Shown: positions 22,147 to 31,343, numbered from the stretch's first letter. The stretch is DNA of 64,000 nt from Pelosinus sp. IPA-1 (GCF_030269905.1 NZ_BSVC01000002.1:98419-162418); one strand, 5' to 3'. Translations and numbers: made by a program. Notes: generated by a model from the sequence alone, not told the origin.

Positions 22147-23226
22147 ATGGAAATTTTTGAATATCTTGTAAAAAATGAGTATGAACAATTGCTAATGTGT
22201 CATGATCCAGCTTCTGGACTAAAGGCTATTATTTGTGTTCATGATACGACTCTTGGCCCGGCACTGGGCGGCACGAGAATGTGGAATTATGCCAGCGAGG
22301 AAGAGGCTATTATGGACGCCTTGCGTCTGGCACGGGGGATGACATATAAAAATGCAGCGGCAGGACTCAATATTGGTGGTGCAAAAGCAGTCATTATCGG
22401 TGATTCGAAAAAAGACAAGAGCGAAGCCTTATTCCGAGCCTTCGGACGATATGTTGAGGGGTTAGGCGGGCGTTATATTACAGCAGAAGATGTTGGTACC
22501 TGTGTTGAAGATATGGATTATATTCGTATGGAAACCCATAACGTGGCAGGATTGGGATCAGTTGCCGGTTCTAGCGGTGATCCTTCACCGATGACGGCTT
22601 ATGGCACATGGAAAGGCATCAAGGCATGCGCTAATGCTGTATGGGGAAGTGATTCTCTGGCGAGAAAGGTGATCGCAGTACAAGGGTTAGGTCATGTTGG
22701 ATATGCTCTTTGCAAACTGTTACATGATGAAGGGGCTACTCTATATGTCACTGATATTAACGAAGATAATGTAATGCGGGTAGTAAAAGATTTTAGTGCC
22801 ACCGCCGTTAAGCCAGAAGAAATCTATGATGTTAACTGTGATATTTTTTCACCATGTGCCTTAGGGGCTATTATTAATGATACAACAATCCCAAGACTGA
22901 ATTGTTGTATTATCGCTGGGGCTGCGAATAATCAGCTAAAAGAAGAGCGACATGGCGATATTCTAGAAAGAAAAGGAATTCTTTATGCCCCTGATTTTAT
23001 CATCAATGCCGGTGGAGTAATAAACGTATGTGATGAATTGCTGGAAGGTGGATACAATCGGGAGCGGGCGATCCGAAAAGTGGAAACCATTTATGAAAAT
23101 GTAAAAAAAGTTATTGCCATAGCTCAAAGAGATAATGTTCCGACTTATAAAGCTGCTAATACTCTAGCCGAAGAGCGTATAAGGGTTATGCGTCAAGTGA
23201 AAAAGACCTATCTGAAGGCAAAGTAA
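22147..23226 (+). CDS. bcd: Leucine (branched-chain amino acid) dehydrogenase
   Basis: 359 residues of the Glu/Leu/Phe/Val dehydrogenase family. Motifs include [11 protein letters not shown], catalytic-lysine region [19 protein letters not shown], and the NAD fold [11 protein letters not shown]. It converts leucine, valine and isoleucine to 2-keto acids with NAD. The start at 22147 follows AGAGGGGG and comes after the -24/-12 promoter; an upstream in-frame GTG at 22078 precedes the promoter. First gene of a six-gene operon whose later products oxidise the keto acids. Confidence 0.92.
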   Translation: MEIFEYLVKNEYEQLLMCHDPASGLKAIICVHDTTLGPALGGTRMWNYASEEEAIMDALRLARGMTYKNAAAGLNIGGAKAVIIGDSKKDKSEALFRAFGRYVEGLGGRYITAEDVGTCVEDMDYIRMETHNVAGLGSVAGSSGDPSPMTAYGTWKGIKACANAVWGSDSLARKVIAVQGLGHVGYALCKLLHDEGATLYVTDINEDNVMRVVKDFSATAVKPEEIYDVNCDIFSPCALGAIINDTTIPRLNCCIIAGAANNQLKEERHGDILERKGILYAPDFIINAGGVINVCDELLEGGYNRERAIRKVETIYENVKKVIAIAQRDNVPTYKAANTLAEERIRVMRQVKKTYLKAK

Positions 23227-23255
23227 TAGATAAGTTTCCTATGGGAGGGGAATTC

Positions 23256-24602
23256 ATGGTTCCCACACAAGAATATAAAACGAAGCTTGTTTCGGCGGAA
23301 CAAGCAGTAAAGATCGTTAAATCTGGCGATTGGGTTGATTACAATTTTGCATTGGCCCAGCCTATCTTATTGGATAAGGCCTTGGCGAAGCGTAAGGCTG
23401 AACTTTGGGATGTTAAAGTTAGGGGCGGATTAATGCTAAGTCCTTTAAGAATTGTTGAACTAGATCCTACCAGAGAACATTTTTGCTATAACAGCTGGCA
23501 TTTTAGTGGTTATGAGCGGCAGTTAAATGCGCAAGGGCTTTGCAATTATATCCCGATGATATACCGTAACTTGCCACTGTTTTATCGCAAAAGTTTGGAA
23601 GTAGACGTGGCGATGTTTACTGTTCCACCAATGGACGCAGATGGTTACTTTAATTTTTCCCTGACAAATTCCGCAACTAAAGCACTAACGGATCAAGCTA
23701 AAATCATAATTCTTGAAATCAATGAAAAACTTCCGATTGTTGCAGGTGGGCGGGAAAATTCCATCCATATCAGTGAAGTGGATTACATCGTTGAAGGTGA
23801 TAATCCGGAATTGCCAGTTATTAACCCTATAAAAGCCTCAGAGACGGATGAGAAGATTGCTCAATATATCATGGGGGAAATAGGTGATGGCGCGACAATT
23901 CAACTAGGGGTTGGCGCGCTGCCTAATGCAGTGGGGACAATGATTGCAAGATCCGATTTAAAGAATTTGGGCTTACATACAGAGATGTTGGTCGATGCTT
24001 ATATGATGATGAGTCGGGCTGGTAAAATAACAAATCAACTAAAAAATAGTAATAAGGGTCAAGGTGTGTTCTCGTTTTGCGCCGGTAGTAAAGAGCTGTA
24101 TGACTGGGTTAAGGGCAACCCTAAGCTCTCCTCTTACCCGATTGATTACACCAATGATCCCCATGTTATGGCGCAAATTGATAATTTGGTAACAATTAAT
24201 AATTGTGTTGAAATTGATATATTTGGTCAAGTTACCTCAGAAACGTCTGGTAGCCGTCAGATTAGCGGTACCGGAGGGCAATTGGATTTTTTAACTGGGG
24301 GTTATTTATCATCAGGAGGAAAAAGCTTCATTTGCTTTACGTCCACCTTTAAAGATAAAAAAACGGGACTCGTAAGGTCGCGTGTTTTGCCAAGTTTACC
24401 AGAGAGTTCGATTGTGACAAATCCTCGCACTCAGGCCCACTATTTTGTAACGGAGTGGGGAATTGCTGATCTAGCAGGACGATCTACCTGGGAGAGAGCT
24501 GAACGGTTGATTAACATTGCTCATCCAGGGTTTCGCGAAGAATTGATATGTGGTGCTGAAAGACTAGGGATATGGCGCAGAAGCAATAAATTGCATTTAT
24601 AA
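23256..24602 (+). CDS. Acyl-CoA:acetate CoA-transferase / acetyl-CoA hydrolase family
   Basis: 448 residues. Two CoA-transferase halves: the N-terminal half carries VRGGLMLSPLRIVELDP, and the C-terminal half has IQLGVGALPNAV, the probable nucleophile Glu in GLHTEMLVDA, and VTEWGIADLAGRSTWERAERL. This is the AcCoA hydrolase/4-hydroxybutyrate CoA-transferase family. In this operon it should move CoA from branched acyl-CoA to acetate, releasing isovalerate or isobutyrate. The ATG at 23256 follows GGGAGGGG. Confidence 0.87.
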   Translation: MVPTQEYKTKLVSAEQAVKIVKSGDWVDYNFALAQPILLDKALAKRKAELWDVKVRGGLMLSPLRIVELDPTREHFCYNSWHFSGYERQLNAQGLCNYIPMIYRNLPLFYRKSLEVDVAMFTVPPMDADGYFNFSLTNSATKALTDQAKIIILEINEKLPIVAGGRENSIHISEVDYIVEGDNPELPVINPIKASETDEKIAQYIMGEIGDGATIQLGVGALPNAVGTMIARSDLKNLGLHTEMLVDAYMMMSRAGKITNQLKNSNKGQGVFSFCAGSKELYDWVKGNPKLSSYPIDYTNDPHVMAQIDNLVTINNCVEIDIFGQVTSETSGSRQISGTGGQLDFLTGGYLSSGGKSFICFTSTFKDKKTGLVRSRVLPSLPESSIVTNPRTQAHYFVTEWGIADLAGRSTWERAERLINIAHPGFREELICGAERLGIWRRSNKLHL

Positions 24603-24635
24603 ATATTTCTAAAAAGTGATTAGGGGGAATGTATT

Positions 24636-24839
24636 GTGCCAAAACCAGTGTTTCGAGAAGAACGCTGTAAGGGTTGTGAACTTTGTCGTGATGCTTGTCC
24701 GCAAAAGATTATTGTTATGTCTGATACATTTAACAGTAAGGGCTACCAGCCAGCCACCTGTCCCGATACTCTCAAGTGTATTGGCTGTGCATTGTGCGCA
24801 AAGACTTGCCCAGACGTAGTCATTGAAATTTACAAGTAG
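24636..24839 (+). CDS. 2-ketoacid:ferredoxin oxidoreductase delta (2[4Fe-4S]) subunit
   Basis: 67 residues starting at GTG after AGGGGGAA. Two CxxCxxCxxxCP clusters (CKGCELCRDACP and CIGCALCAKTCP) bind two [4Fe-4S] centres that carry electrons from the catalytic core to ferredoxin. Size and order match the delta subunit of VOR/KOR enzymes. Confidence 0.93.
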   Translation: MPKPVFREERCKGCELCRDACPQKIIVMSDTFNSKGYQPATCPDTLKCIGCALCAKTCPDVVIEIYK

Positions 24840-24854
24840 ATTGGAGTGAGAAAT

Positions 24855-25922
24855 ATGGCCGAAAAAATATTAATGAAAGGCAACGAGGCGATTGGTGAAG
24901 CTGCGGTAGTTGCGGGCTGCAAATATTACTTTGGATACCCGATTACTCCCCAGTCGGAGTTAATTGAATATATGGCCAAGCGCTTGCCCGAAGTAGGCGG
25001 TACTTTTTTACAGGCAGAAAGCGAAATTGCAGCGATTAATATGGTTTATGGTGCTGCTGGTGCCGGCGGCAGAGTCATGACTTCCTCATCCAGTCCTGGA
25101 ATGAGTCTTAAACAGGAAGGGATTTCCTATATTGCGGCTGCAGAATTGCCTTGTGTAATTGTTAATATTATGAGAGGCGGTCCAGGGTTAGGTGGCATAC
25201 AACCTGGGCAGGCAGATTATTTTCAAGCTACTAAAGGTGGTGGCCATGGAGACTATCACGTAATTGTAATCGCTCCTAACAGTGTGCAAGAAATGGCTGA
25301 ATTAACAATACATGCTTTTAACTTGGCAGACCAATATTTAAATCCAGTGATGATCTTAGGCGATGGTGCCCTAGGGCAAATGATGGAACCAGCCAGCTTT
25401 CATGACATGCCTGTATTATCTGTGGAAAAACCCTGGGCGACAACTGGCATGGGTGAACGGAGTAAGCCTAATATCATCAATACCCTACAATTGAAACCAG
25501 AAATGCTGGAGCAAGCTAACAATAGACTGCAAAAGAAGTATGCCATACTCCAAGAAAAAGAAACTCGGTGGGAAGAAATTCATACTGAAGATGCTGAGAT
25601 TATAATTGTTGCTTACGGAATTGCTTCTCGCATTGCATTTACAGCTGTAGAAATGGCTAGAGCCGAGGGGCTCAAAGTAGGTTTATTCCGACCTATCACC
25701 TTGTGGCCTTTTCCTAAGGACGCATTAGCGAAGGTTGTTAGAGGAGCAGCAGCTGTTCTAACGGTTGAGCTTAGTGCCGGACAAATGGTGGAAGATGTAA
25801 GTCTTGCGATTCAATGTGCTAAGCCAGTTCATTTTTATGGTCGCACCGGTGGTATGATAATGAGTCCCAAAGAAATTTATCAACAGATACTCAAATTATT
25901 TGAGACCAAAGGGGGCAAATAA
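24855..25922 (+). CDS. vorB: 2-ketoacid:ferredoxin oxidoreductase alpha subunit (VorB-like)
   Basis: 355 residues. The pyrimidine-binding N-terminal domain contains KGNEAIGEAAVVAGCKYYFGYPITPQSE (cited in part: GCKYYFGYPITPQSE), MTSSSSPGMSLKQEG and RGGPGLGGIQPGQADYFQ; the C-terminal transketolase-like domain has VGLFRPITLWPFP. It pairs with the beta subunit to form the TPP active site. The ATG at 24855 is preferred to a GTG nine bases earlier because GGAG fits it. Specificity for branched-chain rather than 2-oxoglutarate substrate is inferred from the leucine dehydrogenase partner. Confidence 0.92.
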   Translation: MAEKILMKGNEAIGEAAVVAGCKYYFGYPITPQSELIEYMAKRLPEVGGTFLQAESEIAAINMVYGAAGAGGRVMTSSSSPGMSLKQEGISYIAAAELPCVIVNIMRGGPGLGGIQPGQADYFQATKGGGHGDYHVIVIAPNSVQEMAELTIHAFNLADQYLNPVMILGDGALGQMMEPASFHDMPVLSVEKPWATTGMGERSKPNIINTLQLKPEMLEQANNRLQKKYAILQEKETRWEEIHTEDAEIIIVAYGIASRIAFTAVEMARAEGLKVGLFRPITLWPFPKDALAKVVRGAAAVLTVELSAGQMVEDVSLAIQCAKPVHFYGRTGGMIMSPKEIYQQILKLFETKGGK

Positions 25923-25923
25923 C

Positions 25924-26667
25924 ATGGTGGAGAAGTTGTTTGCAAGACCTCAATCTCTAGTTGATGTAGCAACTCATTATTGCCCAGGTTGCCAGCATGG
26001 AATTATCCATCGTTTGGTAGCTGAAGTGATTGATGAATTAGAAATACAGAAGACAGCAATCGGTGTGGTACCAGTAGGGTGTTCGGTTTTGGCATATAAT
26101 TATTTTAATGTGGACACTCAGCAAGCGGCTCATGGCCGTGCGCCAGCAGTGGCCACCGGGATAAAACGGGTACATCCAGATAAAGTCGTGTTTACTTACC
26201 AAGGAGACGGCGATGCTGCAGCCATTGGCACAGCAGAAATGATCCATGCGGCTGCCCGGGGCGAGAAAATAACAGCAATATTTGTGAATAATGCTATTTA
26301 TGGCATGACTGGTGGTCAATTAGCACCGACTACATTAGTAGATCAAGTAACGGCTACCAGTCCTTATGGACGTCAAAGCTCCTCGGCTGGTTGGCCTATA
26401 CGTTTGTCTGAAATGTTAGCAACTCTTGATGGGGCAAAGTTTATTGCCCGTGTTTGTGTCAATGATCCTGCCAATATGGCGAAGGCTAAGACTGCAATTA
26501 AAACAGCCTTCCAAGTACAAATTCGCGGAGAAGGGTTTGCCATGGTAGAGGTTTTGGCTACTTGTCCAACTAACTGGGGTAAATCCCCTGTAGATGCCAA
26601 AAAGTGGCTGAAGGAAAATATGATTCCACAATTTCCGCTCAATGTTTATAAAAATGTTCAGGGGTGA
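25924..26667 (+). CDS. 2-ketoacid:ferredoxin oxidoreductase beta (TPP) subunit
   Basis: 247 residues. The TPP diphosphate motif GDGDAAAIGTAEMIHAAARG is followed by NNAIYGMTGGQLAPTT, and CPGCQHG sits at the N-terminus, as in KorB/VorA proteins. It starts 1 nt after the alpha subunit stop. It catalyses oxidative decarboxylation of branched keto acids together with the alpha subunit. Confidence 0.93.
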   Translation: MVEKLFARPQSLVDVATHYCPGCQHGIIHRLVAEVIDELEIQKTAIGVVPVGCSVLAYNYFNVDTQQAAHGRAPAVATGIKRVHPDKVVFTYQGDGDAAAIGTAEMIHAAARGEKITAIFVNNAIYGMTGGQLAPTTLVDQVTATSPYGRQSSSAGWPIRLSEMLATLDGAKFIARVCVNDPANMAKAKTAIKTAFQVQIRGEGFAMVEVLATCPTNWGKSPVDAKKWLKENMIPQFPLNVYKNVQG

Positions 26668-26671
26668 GAAG

Positions 26672-27220
26672 ATGCGACACGAAATTATTATTTCAGGCTT
26701 TGGCGGTCAAGGGGTTATGGTTATGGGCCAGTTGTTAACTTATGCAGGGATGCTGGAAGGTAAGCATGTGTCTTGGATGCCTTCTTATGGTCCTGAAATG
26801 AGGGGGGGGACCGCAAATTGCTCCGTCATTATTGATGAAAGATCCATAGGTGCGCCGATGGTTACTGAACCGACGGCCGCAGTGGTCTTAAATTTACCCT
26901 CTCTTGATCGATTTGAACAAACAGTACAGAGCAAGGGCGTTCTCATTATTAATAGTTCACTCATTGATAAACCTGTTCAGCGTTCTGATATTCATGTTTA
27001 TAATGTACCCATAAATGATATTGCGACAGAACTAGGCAGCCCTAAGGTGATCAATGTGGTCGCTTTAGGGGCCCTGCTAGCCGCTACGAATGCCGCCACA
27101 ATGGAAGCGGCTGTTACTGCTTTTGCTAAAAAGTTCGCCTCTAAACCTCAGATTGTGGAGCTAAATAAAGAAGCCATGATAAGAGGCTACAAAGCAGTAG
27201 AGAACATTGGTATTGAATAA
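26672..27220 (+). CDS. 2-ketoacid:ferredoxin oxidoreductase gamma subunit
   Basis: 182 residues. The fold signature ISGFGGQGVMVMGQLL opens the protein and SYGPEMRGGTANCSVII follows, both characteristic of the gamma (KorC/VorC-like) subunit. GGGGTGAG precedes the ATG. It is the last gene of the operon and is followed by terminator copy d. Confidence 0.93.
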   Translation: MRHEIIISGFGGQGVMVMGQLLTYAGMLEGKHVSWMPSYGPEMRGGTANCSVIIDERSIGAPMVTEPTAAVVLNLPSLDRFEQTVQSKGVLIINSSLIDKPVQRSDIHVYNVPINDIATELGSPKVINVVALGALLAATNAATMEAAVTAFAKKFASKPQIVELNKEAMIRGYKAVENIGIE

Positions 27221-27250
27221 TCGTCTTATAAACAAATAATAATATAACGG

Positions 27251-27296
27251 CAAACTCCTGCAAAGCAGCCCAGCCTTGCAGGAATTTGTTTTTTGC
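27251..27296 (+). terminator. Dispersed terminator repeat, copy d
   Basis: CAAACTCCTGCAA (27251-27263) pairs with TTGCAGGAATTTG (27276-27288) with one mismatch, followed by TTTTTTG. The usual ATTTTAATGG tail is lost. It closes the branched-chain operon. Confidence 0.85.
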
Positions 27297-27481
27297 TAAG
27301 TATCGACCAATATTAAAATTAGCAAATTGCTACCGAGTGAAAATCTATGAATAGTCAATAATAATGTATGTTAAATGTAGCTAGGGGGATATTATTTTCG
27401 TACTGGTATAAGCTGGCACTATCAATGTGTAGATGATATACTTTTAGTAAACATTTTGTATAGGAAAAGGAGTATATTGAT

Positions 27482-28081
27482 ATGATTGCGAATGAAGATG
27501 AGCATTCTTTGACTGCTATTCAATGGTTTAATAAAGGGTATGATTATGATATTAAAGAGGATTACGATAATGCCATTTTCGCGTATACTAAGGCGATTGA
27601 GTTAAATCCCCAAGATCCGGATGCTTTCATTAATCGTGGGGTTATTTATGATATTAAAGGCGAATATGATCTAGCGATTATAGATTATACAAAAGCAATT
27701 GAGTTAGATCCGCTAGATGCCGATACTTATACTAACCGAGGCGTTATTTATGATAACAAAGGCGAATATGACCTAGCGATTCTAGATTATACCAAGGCCA
27801 TTGAGTTAAATCCACAGGGTGCTGATGCTTATGCTAATCGGGGAGTTATTTATGATAATAAAGGTAAATCCGACTTAGCGTTAGCGGATTATATGAAAGC
27901 CATTGAATTAAATCCACAAGATGCGGATTCTTATTTTAATAAGGCAACGATTTGTAAAAAATCAGGACATGACTCCGAGGCGTTAGAGGCTTATAACTTA
28001 TTTATACGTTATACACCTTCTGAAGATCCTAATGTAGAAAAAGCGAAACAGCGAATAAAGGAACTTGGTGGTACAATCTAA
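27482..28081 (+). CDS. Tetratricopeptide repeat protein
   Basis: 199 residues containing five TPR units of 34 residues (about 10-180). Units two to four are nearly identical (DAYANRGVIYDNKG, LAILDYTKAIELNP), which points to recent internal duplication. There is no signal peptide. AAGGAG precedes the ATG. TPR proteins act as protein-binding scaffolds; the partner is unknown. Its stop codon lies at the edge of a duplicated segment (28081-28187). Confidence 0.88.
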   Translation: MIANEDEHSLTAIQWFNKGYDYDIKEDYDNAIFAYTKAIELNPQDPDAFINRGVIYDIKGEYDLAIIDYTKAIELDPLDADTYTNRGVIYDNKGEYDLAILDYTKAIELNPQGADAYANRGVIYDNKGKSDLALADYMKAIELNPQDADSYFNKATICKKSGHDSEALEAYNLFIRYTPSEDPNVEKAKQRIKELGGTI

Positions 28082-28187
28082 TACCGCAAACCAGCTACTT
28101 TACTATCTGATAATTTAGGATTCCCTGCATTAGAAAATAGACGATTTTGAATTTGTGCCATGATTATCATCATGGCTTTATTTTTTT
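28081..28187 (+). repeat. Copy 1 of a 107-bp duplication: virK-like gene tail plus terminator
   Basis: This stretch aligns end to end with 29449-29555. Its first 30 bases resemble the last codons of the VirK/YbjX gene (ATACCGCAAACCAGC against ATACCGCAAGCAGC), and the remainder shares TTAAATTTGTGCCATG-type sequence. It ends in a hairpin (GCCATGAT at 28157-28164, ATCATGGC at 28169-28176) followed by a T-run. It now serves as terminator of the TPR gene. Confidence 0.75.
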
Positions 28188-28246
28188 GCGACATAATGAT
28201 TTTATAAATTAGCAAATTTTCCCCATTTTATCTAAGCTGGTATTGT

Positions 28247-28292
28247 AAAAATATAATAGGCTCCACCAATTGGTGGAGCCTATTATATTTTT
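28247..28292. terminator. 46-bp perfect palindrome, bidirectional terminator-like
   Basis: Arms of 23 bp (28247-28269 and 28270-28292) meet with no spacer. The core is CTCCACCAATTGGTGGAG, and A-rich and T-rich ends give T-runs on both strands. It stands alone between two other repeats in a stretch without genes. Confidence 0.85.
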
Positions 28293-28299
28293 AATTGAA

Positions 28300-28440
28300 A
28301 GAAAAAAGTTACGTAAAGATTGTGAAAGTTTATAATGATTGATAACGTTTAACAAAAGGTAGGACTGACTCGAAAGAACCGTTCCTGGGAGTCTTTACGG
28401 TATCCTTTCATCAAATTTTCAGTTTAGTTTGCTACACTGA
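28300..28440 (+). repeat. Degenerate copy of the 3' flank of the dispersed repeat
   Basis: Words GACTCGAAAGAACCGTTCCTG and the following GGTATCCTTTCAT-type sequence match flanks at 17980, 43322, 56312 and 30366. The hairpin part of the family is absent here. The gap 28188-28560 holds only this, the 46-bp palindrome and the leader of the next gene. Confidence 0.5.
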
Positions 28441-28560
28441 ATTAGCAAAAAGGATCGTTCATAAAAATACTATAACTGGTTCAAATAAAAAAATATCCAA
28501 TTGATTTTAATAAGCTATTTATAAAGTAATGATTATTTAATGAAAAAGGGGGGCCAATCC

Positions 28561-29478
28561 ATGCAAGTCTATGTTCAGTTAGGTGCAAAGATCTATGATA
28601 ACAATACGTTTAGTGCTTATCGGCGTATGGCAGTATTTATTGCCAGGTCGCTACTCAATCATAAGCAAATGCAGGACATCAGGCAATTTTTTCAACTAAA
28701 TTCCATACGGCAGGATATCATTGCAGCCAACCCCTTTATTTTTGAGCAAGTAACACGCAGTATTTTCTATCGCCAATCCATTTTTGCCGAAAGAGTGGCT
28801 TTAATAAAAAAGCACTTTGTCTTCCTTGAGGCTAAATTTACGCAAGCGGCGTTGCAACATCTATATATTGGAGAAGGCATTACGCTATGGCGTGATAATT
28901 ATAGGGATGAAACTTTATCATTGAAGTTGCAATTTAATGAGGGGCATAACAAAGAAGGGTTAATGGGAATTACACTTGAGCTTGGAGAAAAAATGATTTA
29001 TCAGATCATCTTTTGGGTTTCTTCAGACGAAAATGACGAAATGGGGCTGAGGATCGGCGCTATACAGGGATCGAGGGGAGGATTAGATACTGCGCGGGAT
29101 TTGACAAAACATTTTTACGGACTTCGGCCTAAAAATTTCATAATTCAGGCATTGCGGGTAGTTGCCGGTCAGATAGGAATTGATCGAATCTATACAGTAT
29201 CGAATTATGGATTTTATGCTAATAATCATATTCGCATTGATCGTAAGTTGAAAACTTCGTTAGATGTTTTTTGGGAAGAAATAGGAGGGAGAAAATGCGA
29301 TGATCCGCGTTTTTATGAAATCCCTATGACTGAGCCGCGAAAAAAGTTAGAGGAAGTTAAATGTTCTAAACGAAAGCTCTATCGAAATAGGTTTGCTATG
29401 CTAGATACAATTGAGGAAACGATTATAAAATCCTTAGAACCGCATCAAATACCGCAAGCAGCTACTGACATAGTCTGA
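28561..29478 (+). CDS. VirK/YbjX family protein (DUF535)
   Basis: 305 residues. The pattern fits VirK/YbjX: YRRMAVFIARSLLNH near the N-terminus, then GEGITLWRDNYRDETLSLKL, GLRIGAIQGSRGG, LTKHFYGLRPKNFIIQALR and SNYGFYANNHIR. Known members affect envelope properties and peptide resistance in enterobacteria; the biochemical role is unsettled. The ATG at 28561 is preceded by a GGGGGG run. A duplicated terminator lies on each side. Confidence 0.82.
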   Translation: MQVYVQLGAKIYDNNTFSAYRRMAVFIARSLLNHKQMQDIRQFFQLNSIRQDIIAANPFIFEQVTRSIFYRQSIFAERVALIKKHFVFLEAKFTQAALQHLYIGEGITLWRDNYRDETLSLKLQFNEGHNKEGLMGITLELGEKMIYQIIFWVSSDENDEMGLRIGAIQGSRGGLDTARDLTKHFYGLRPKNFIIQALRVVAGQIGIDRIYTVSNYGFYANNHIRIDRKLKTSLDVFWEEIGGRKCDDPRFYEIPMTEPRKKLEEVKCSKRKLYRNRFAMLDTIEETIIKSLEPHQIPQAATDIV

Positions 29479-29555
29479 ATAACTTAGAGTTCCCTTCATT
29501 AGAGAATATACGGATTTTAAATTTGTGCCATGCATATCATGGCCTTATTTTTTTG
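29449..29555 (+). repeat. Copy 2 of the 107-bp duplication, with terminator
   Basis: This covers the last ten codons of the VirK/YbjX gene and its terminator hairpin (GCCATG at 29527-29532, CATGGC at 29538-29543, then TTATTTTTTT). It is homologous to 28081-28187. Confidence 0.75.
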
Positions 29556-29705
29556 CATACAAAAGGGCCATCCATGAGATTTACAGGCATTTCGAAAACT
29601 GGCTATGTTAAGAGAATGAAATCTGGACCTTTTCTAAGACCAGTTTGCATGTTGTAATAGAAATATCACGTGCACGAGGTTAAAAACGAGATTCGGGAGG
29701 TTACA

Positions 29706-30317
29706 ATGGGACTAATTAAAAGGGTAGGTATTTTCTTATTTAATGGTGTAGAATTAATGGATTTTGCTGGGCCATATGAAGTATTTACGGCTGCAAATCT
29801 TATGGCACCACAACAGTATTTTGATGTTTTTACAGTGAGTGAACAAAAGGGAGAGATTCGCACTAGCAATGGACTGATCGTAAAAGCCGATTACGATTTT
29901 TCTGATTGCCCACAGACAGATGTACTCGTGATACCTGGGGGAGATATTCGACCGGAGCTTGTTTCTAGTAAAACCATCTCGAAATGGATTGAAAGCCAAA
30001 ATCGGCATACAGAAATCACTTTTTCTGTATGTAATGGGGCGATGTTGCTTGCCAAAGCAGGTTTGCTTAAAGGCTTGGAGGCTACTACCCATCATTACTT
30101 TTATGACAAACTATCTGAAATCGATTTATCTATTAATGTCGTTCAGAAGAGTCGCTATGTTGATACTGGGAAGATCGTCACTTCTGCGGGAATCTCTGCT
30201 GGTATTGATGCAGCGTTACACATTGTGTTAAGGATATTTGGTGAAAAAGTCGTTTCACATGCGATTGATATTATGGAGTATGAAAGTGCTGCTTATAGAA
30301 ATGATGGAAACAAATAG
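29706..30317 (+). CDS. DJ-1/PfpI family protein
   Basis: 203 residues with the DJ-1/PfpI fold: KRVGIFLFNGVELMDFAGPYEVF at the start (cited in part: VELMDFAGPYEVF), the nucleophile elbow Cys109 in FSVCNGAMLLAKAGLL, and HHYFYD after it. This matches the isonitrile hydratase/GlxA-like N-terminal subgroup, but no AraC domain is attached. The reaction is unknown. The ATG at 29706 follows GGGAGG. Confidence 0.88.
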   Translation: MGLIKRVGIFLFNGVELMDFAGPYEVFTAANLMAPQQYFDVFTVSEQKGEIRTSNGLIVKADYDFSDCPQTDVLVIPGGDIRPELVSSKTISKWIESQNRHTEITFSVCNGAMLLAKAGLLKGLEATTHHYFYDKLSEIDLSINVVQKSRYVDTGKIVTSAGISAGIDAALHIVLRIFGEKVVSHAIDIMEYESAAYRNDGNK

Positions 30318-30404
30318 TTAAATTTAACTTCATATAGTATTTAAATGATCGGATTTTCAAGGTTGTGGCTGGGAGTTTCTCAATACGAATATCCTTTCAT
30401 AAAA

Positions 30405-30436
30405 GAAGACTCATCAACTTGGTGAGTCTTCTTTCA
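30405..30436. terminator. Terminator after the DJ-1/PfpI gene
   Basis: GAAGACTCATCAA (30405-30417) pairs with TTGGTGAGTCTTC (30419-30431), with one G-U pair, then TTTC. A family-flank word (GGGAGT...TATCCTTTCAT, 30370-30400) lies just before it. Confidence 0.8.
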
Positions 30437-30555
30437 TTTACTGTTTTGTCTTACTATTGGGCTGGAACAAATTTACTTGGATGAAATGGCCAATAAAATG
30501 GAATTATAAGCCGAGTGAGTGTTTACATATTCTGATGGAAGGAGGAGGTGCTGGG

Positions 30556-31332
30556 ATGAGGTTTGGCATACCCCAATCGCCAAAGCAGCGCCGTCCAAAA
30601 GCTGCAGCGTCTTCTATAGCCACTAATTTTGTGCATTTACGAAACCCATATGTAATGGCCTGGTGGTCTGCCGCCTTTCCGGGGTTTGGCCATGTAAGCC
30701 TCGGTAATTACGTAATTGGCTTTTTGATGTTTGGCTGGGAGATGTTAGTCAATACGCAGGCGAATGTTAATCTTGCCATATTATACAGTTTTACCGGTCG
30801 TTATGATATGGCAAAAGAGGTTGTGAACAATAGATGGCTTGTCCTGTACGCTCCAGTTTGGGTTTTTTGCATTTGGTCAAGTTATCGATTGACGGTTGAT
30901 TTAAATAAATTATCTATTTTGGCTGACCGGAATCATTCTCCGATTGACGCAGCATATATGTCCTTTTTCGAAATTAATATTTTAGAAAAACGTAGCCCCT
31001 GGGTTAGTGTCTTGTGGACCGCTCTTACGCCAGGCCTTGGACATCTTTATACCCACCGGATACCAACTGGGTTTTTTATATTAATCTGGTGGATAGCAAT
31101 GGTCTACTTCTCCCATCTGCTTCAGGCAGCTCAATTTACCGTTTTGGGAGAATTTGAGCAGGCTAAGATGGTTCTAGATCCTGAATGGTTTATTTATATG
31201 CCTTCGTTGCTCGGATTTGCCGTGTACGATGTTTATGTTAATGCTGTAGAGTATAATCGGTTGTTTGAACGGGAACAGGCTCAATACCTGATTCGGGAGT
31301 ATCAAACTCCAGACTATAACATGCCTAAGTAG
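30556..31332 (+). CDS. Multi-pass membrane protein with internal duplication
   Basis: 258 residues, family not recognised. Each half contains a 'WW/LW-A-PGFGH/PGLGH' motif (about residue 40: AAFPGFGHVSLGNYVIGF; about 160: TALTPGLGHLYTHRIPTGF), followed by membrane segments, so the gene seems to have arisen by duplication. At least four hydrophobic segments are visible. The ATG at 30556 follows AAGGAGGAGG. It is followed 11 nt later by a small membrane protein gene, probably in the same operon. Confidence 0.7.
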   Translation: MRFGIPQSPKQRRPKAAASSIATNFVHLRNPYVMAWWSAAFPGFGHVSLGNYVIGFLMFGWEMLVNTQANVNLAILYSFTGRYDMAKEVVNNRWLVLYAPVWVFCIWSSYRLTVDLNKLSILADRNHSPIDAAYMSFFEINILEKRSPWVSVLWTALTPGLGHLYTHRIPTGFFILIWWIAMVYFSHLLQAAQFTVLGEFEQAKMVLDPEWFIYMPSLLGFAVYDVYVNAVEYNRLFEREQAQYLIREYQTPDYNMPK

Positions 31333-31343
31333 GAGGGCTGATT

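Noticed and set aside
28247-28292. Recombination or attachment site
   Set aside because: No integrase or phage gene is near; T-runs on both strands fit a terminator better.
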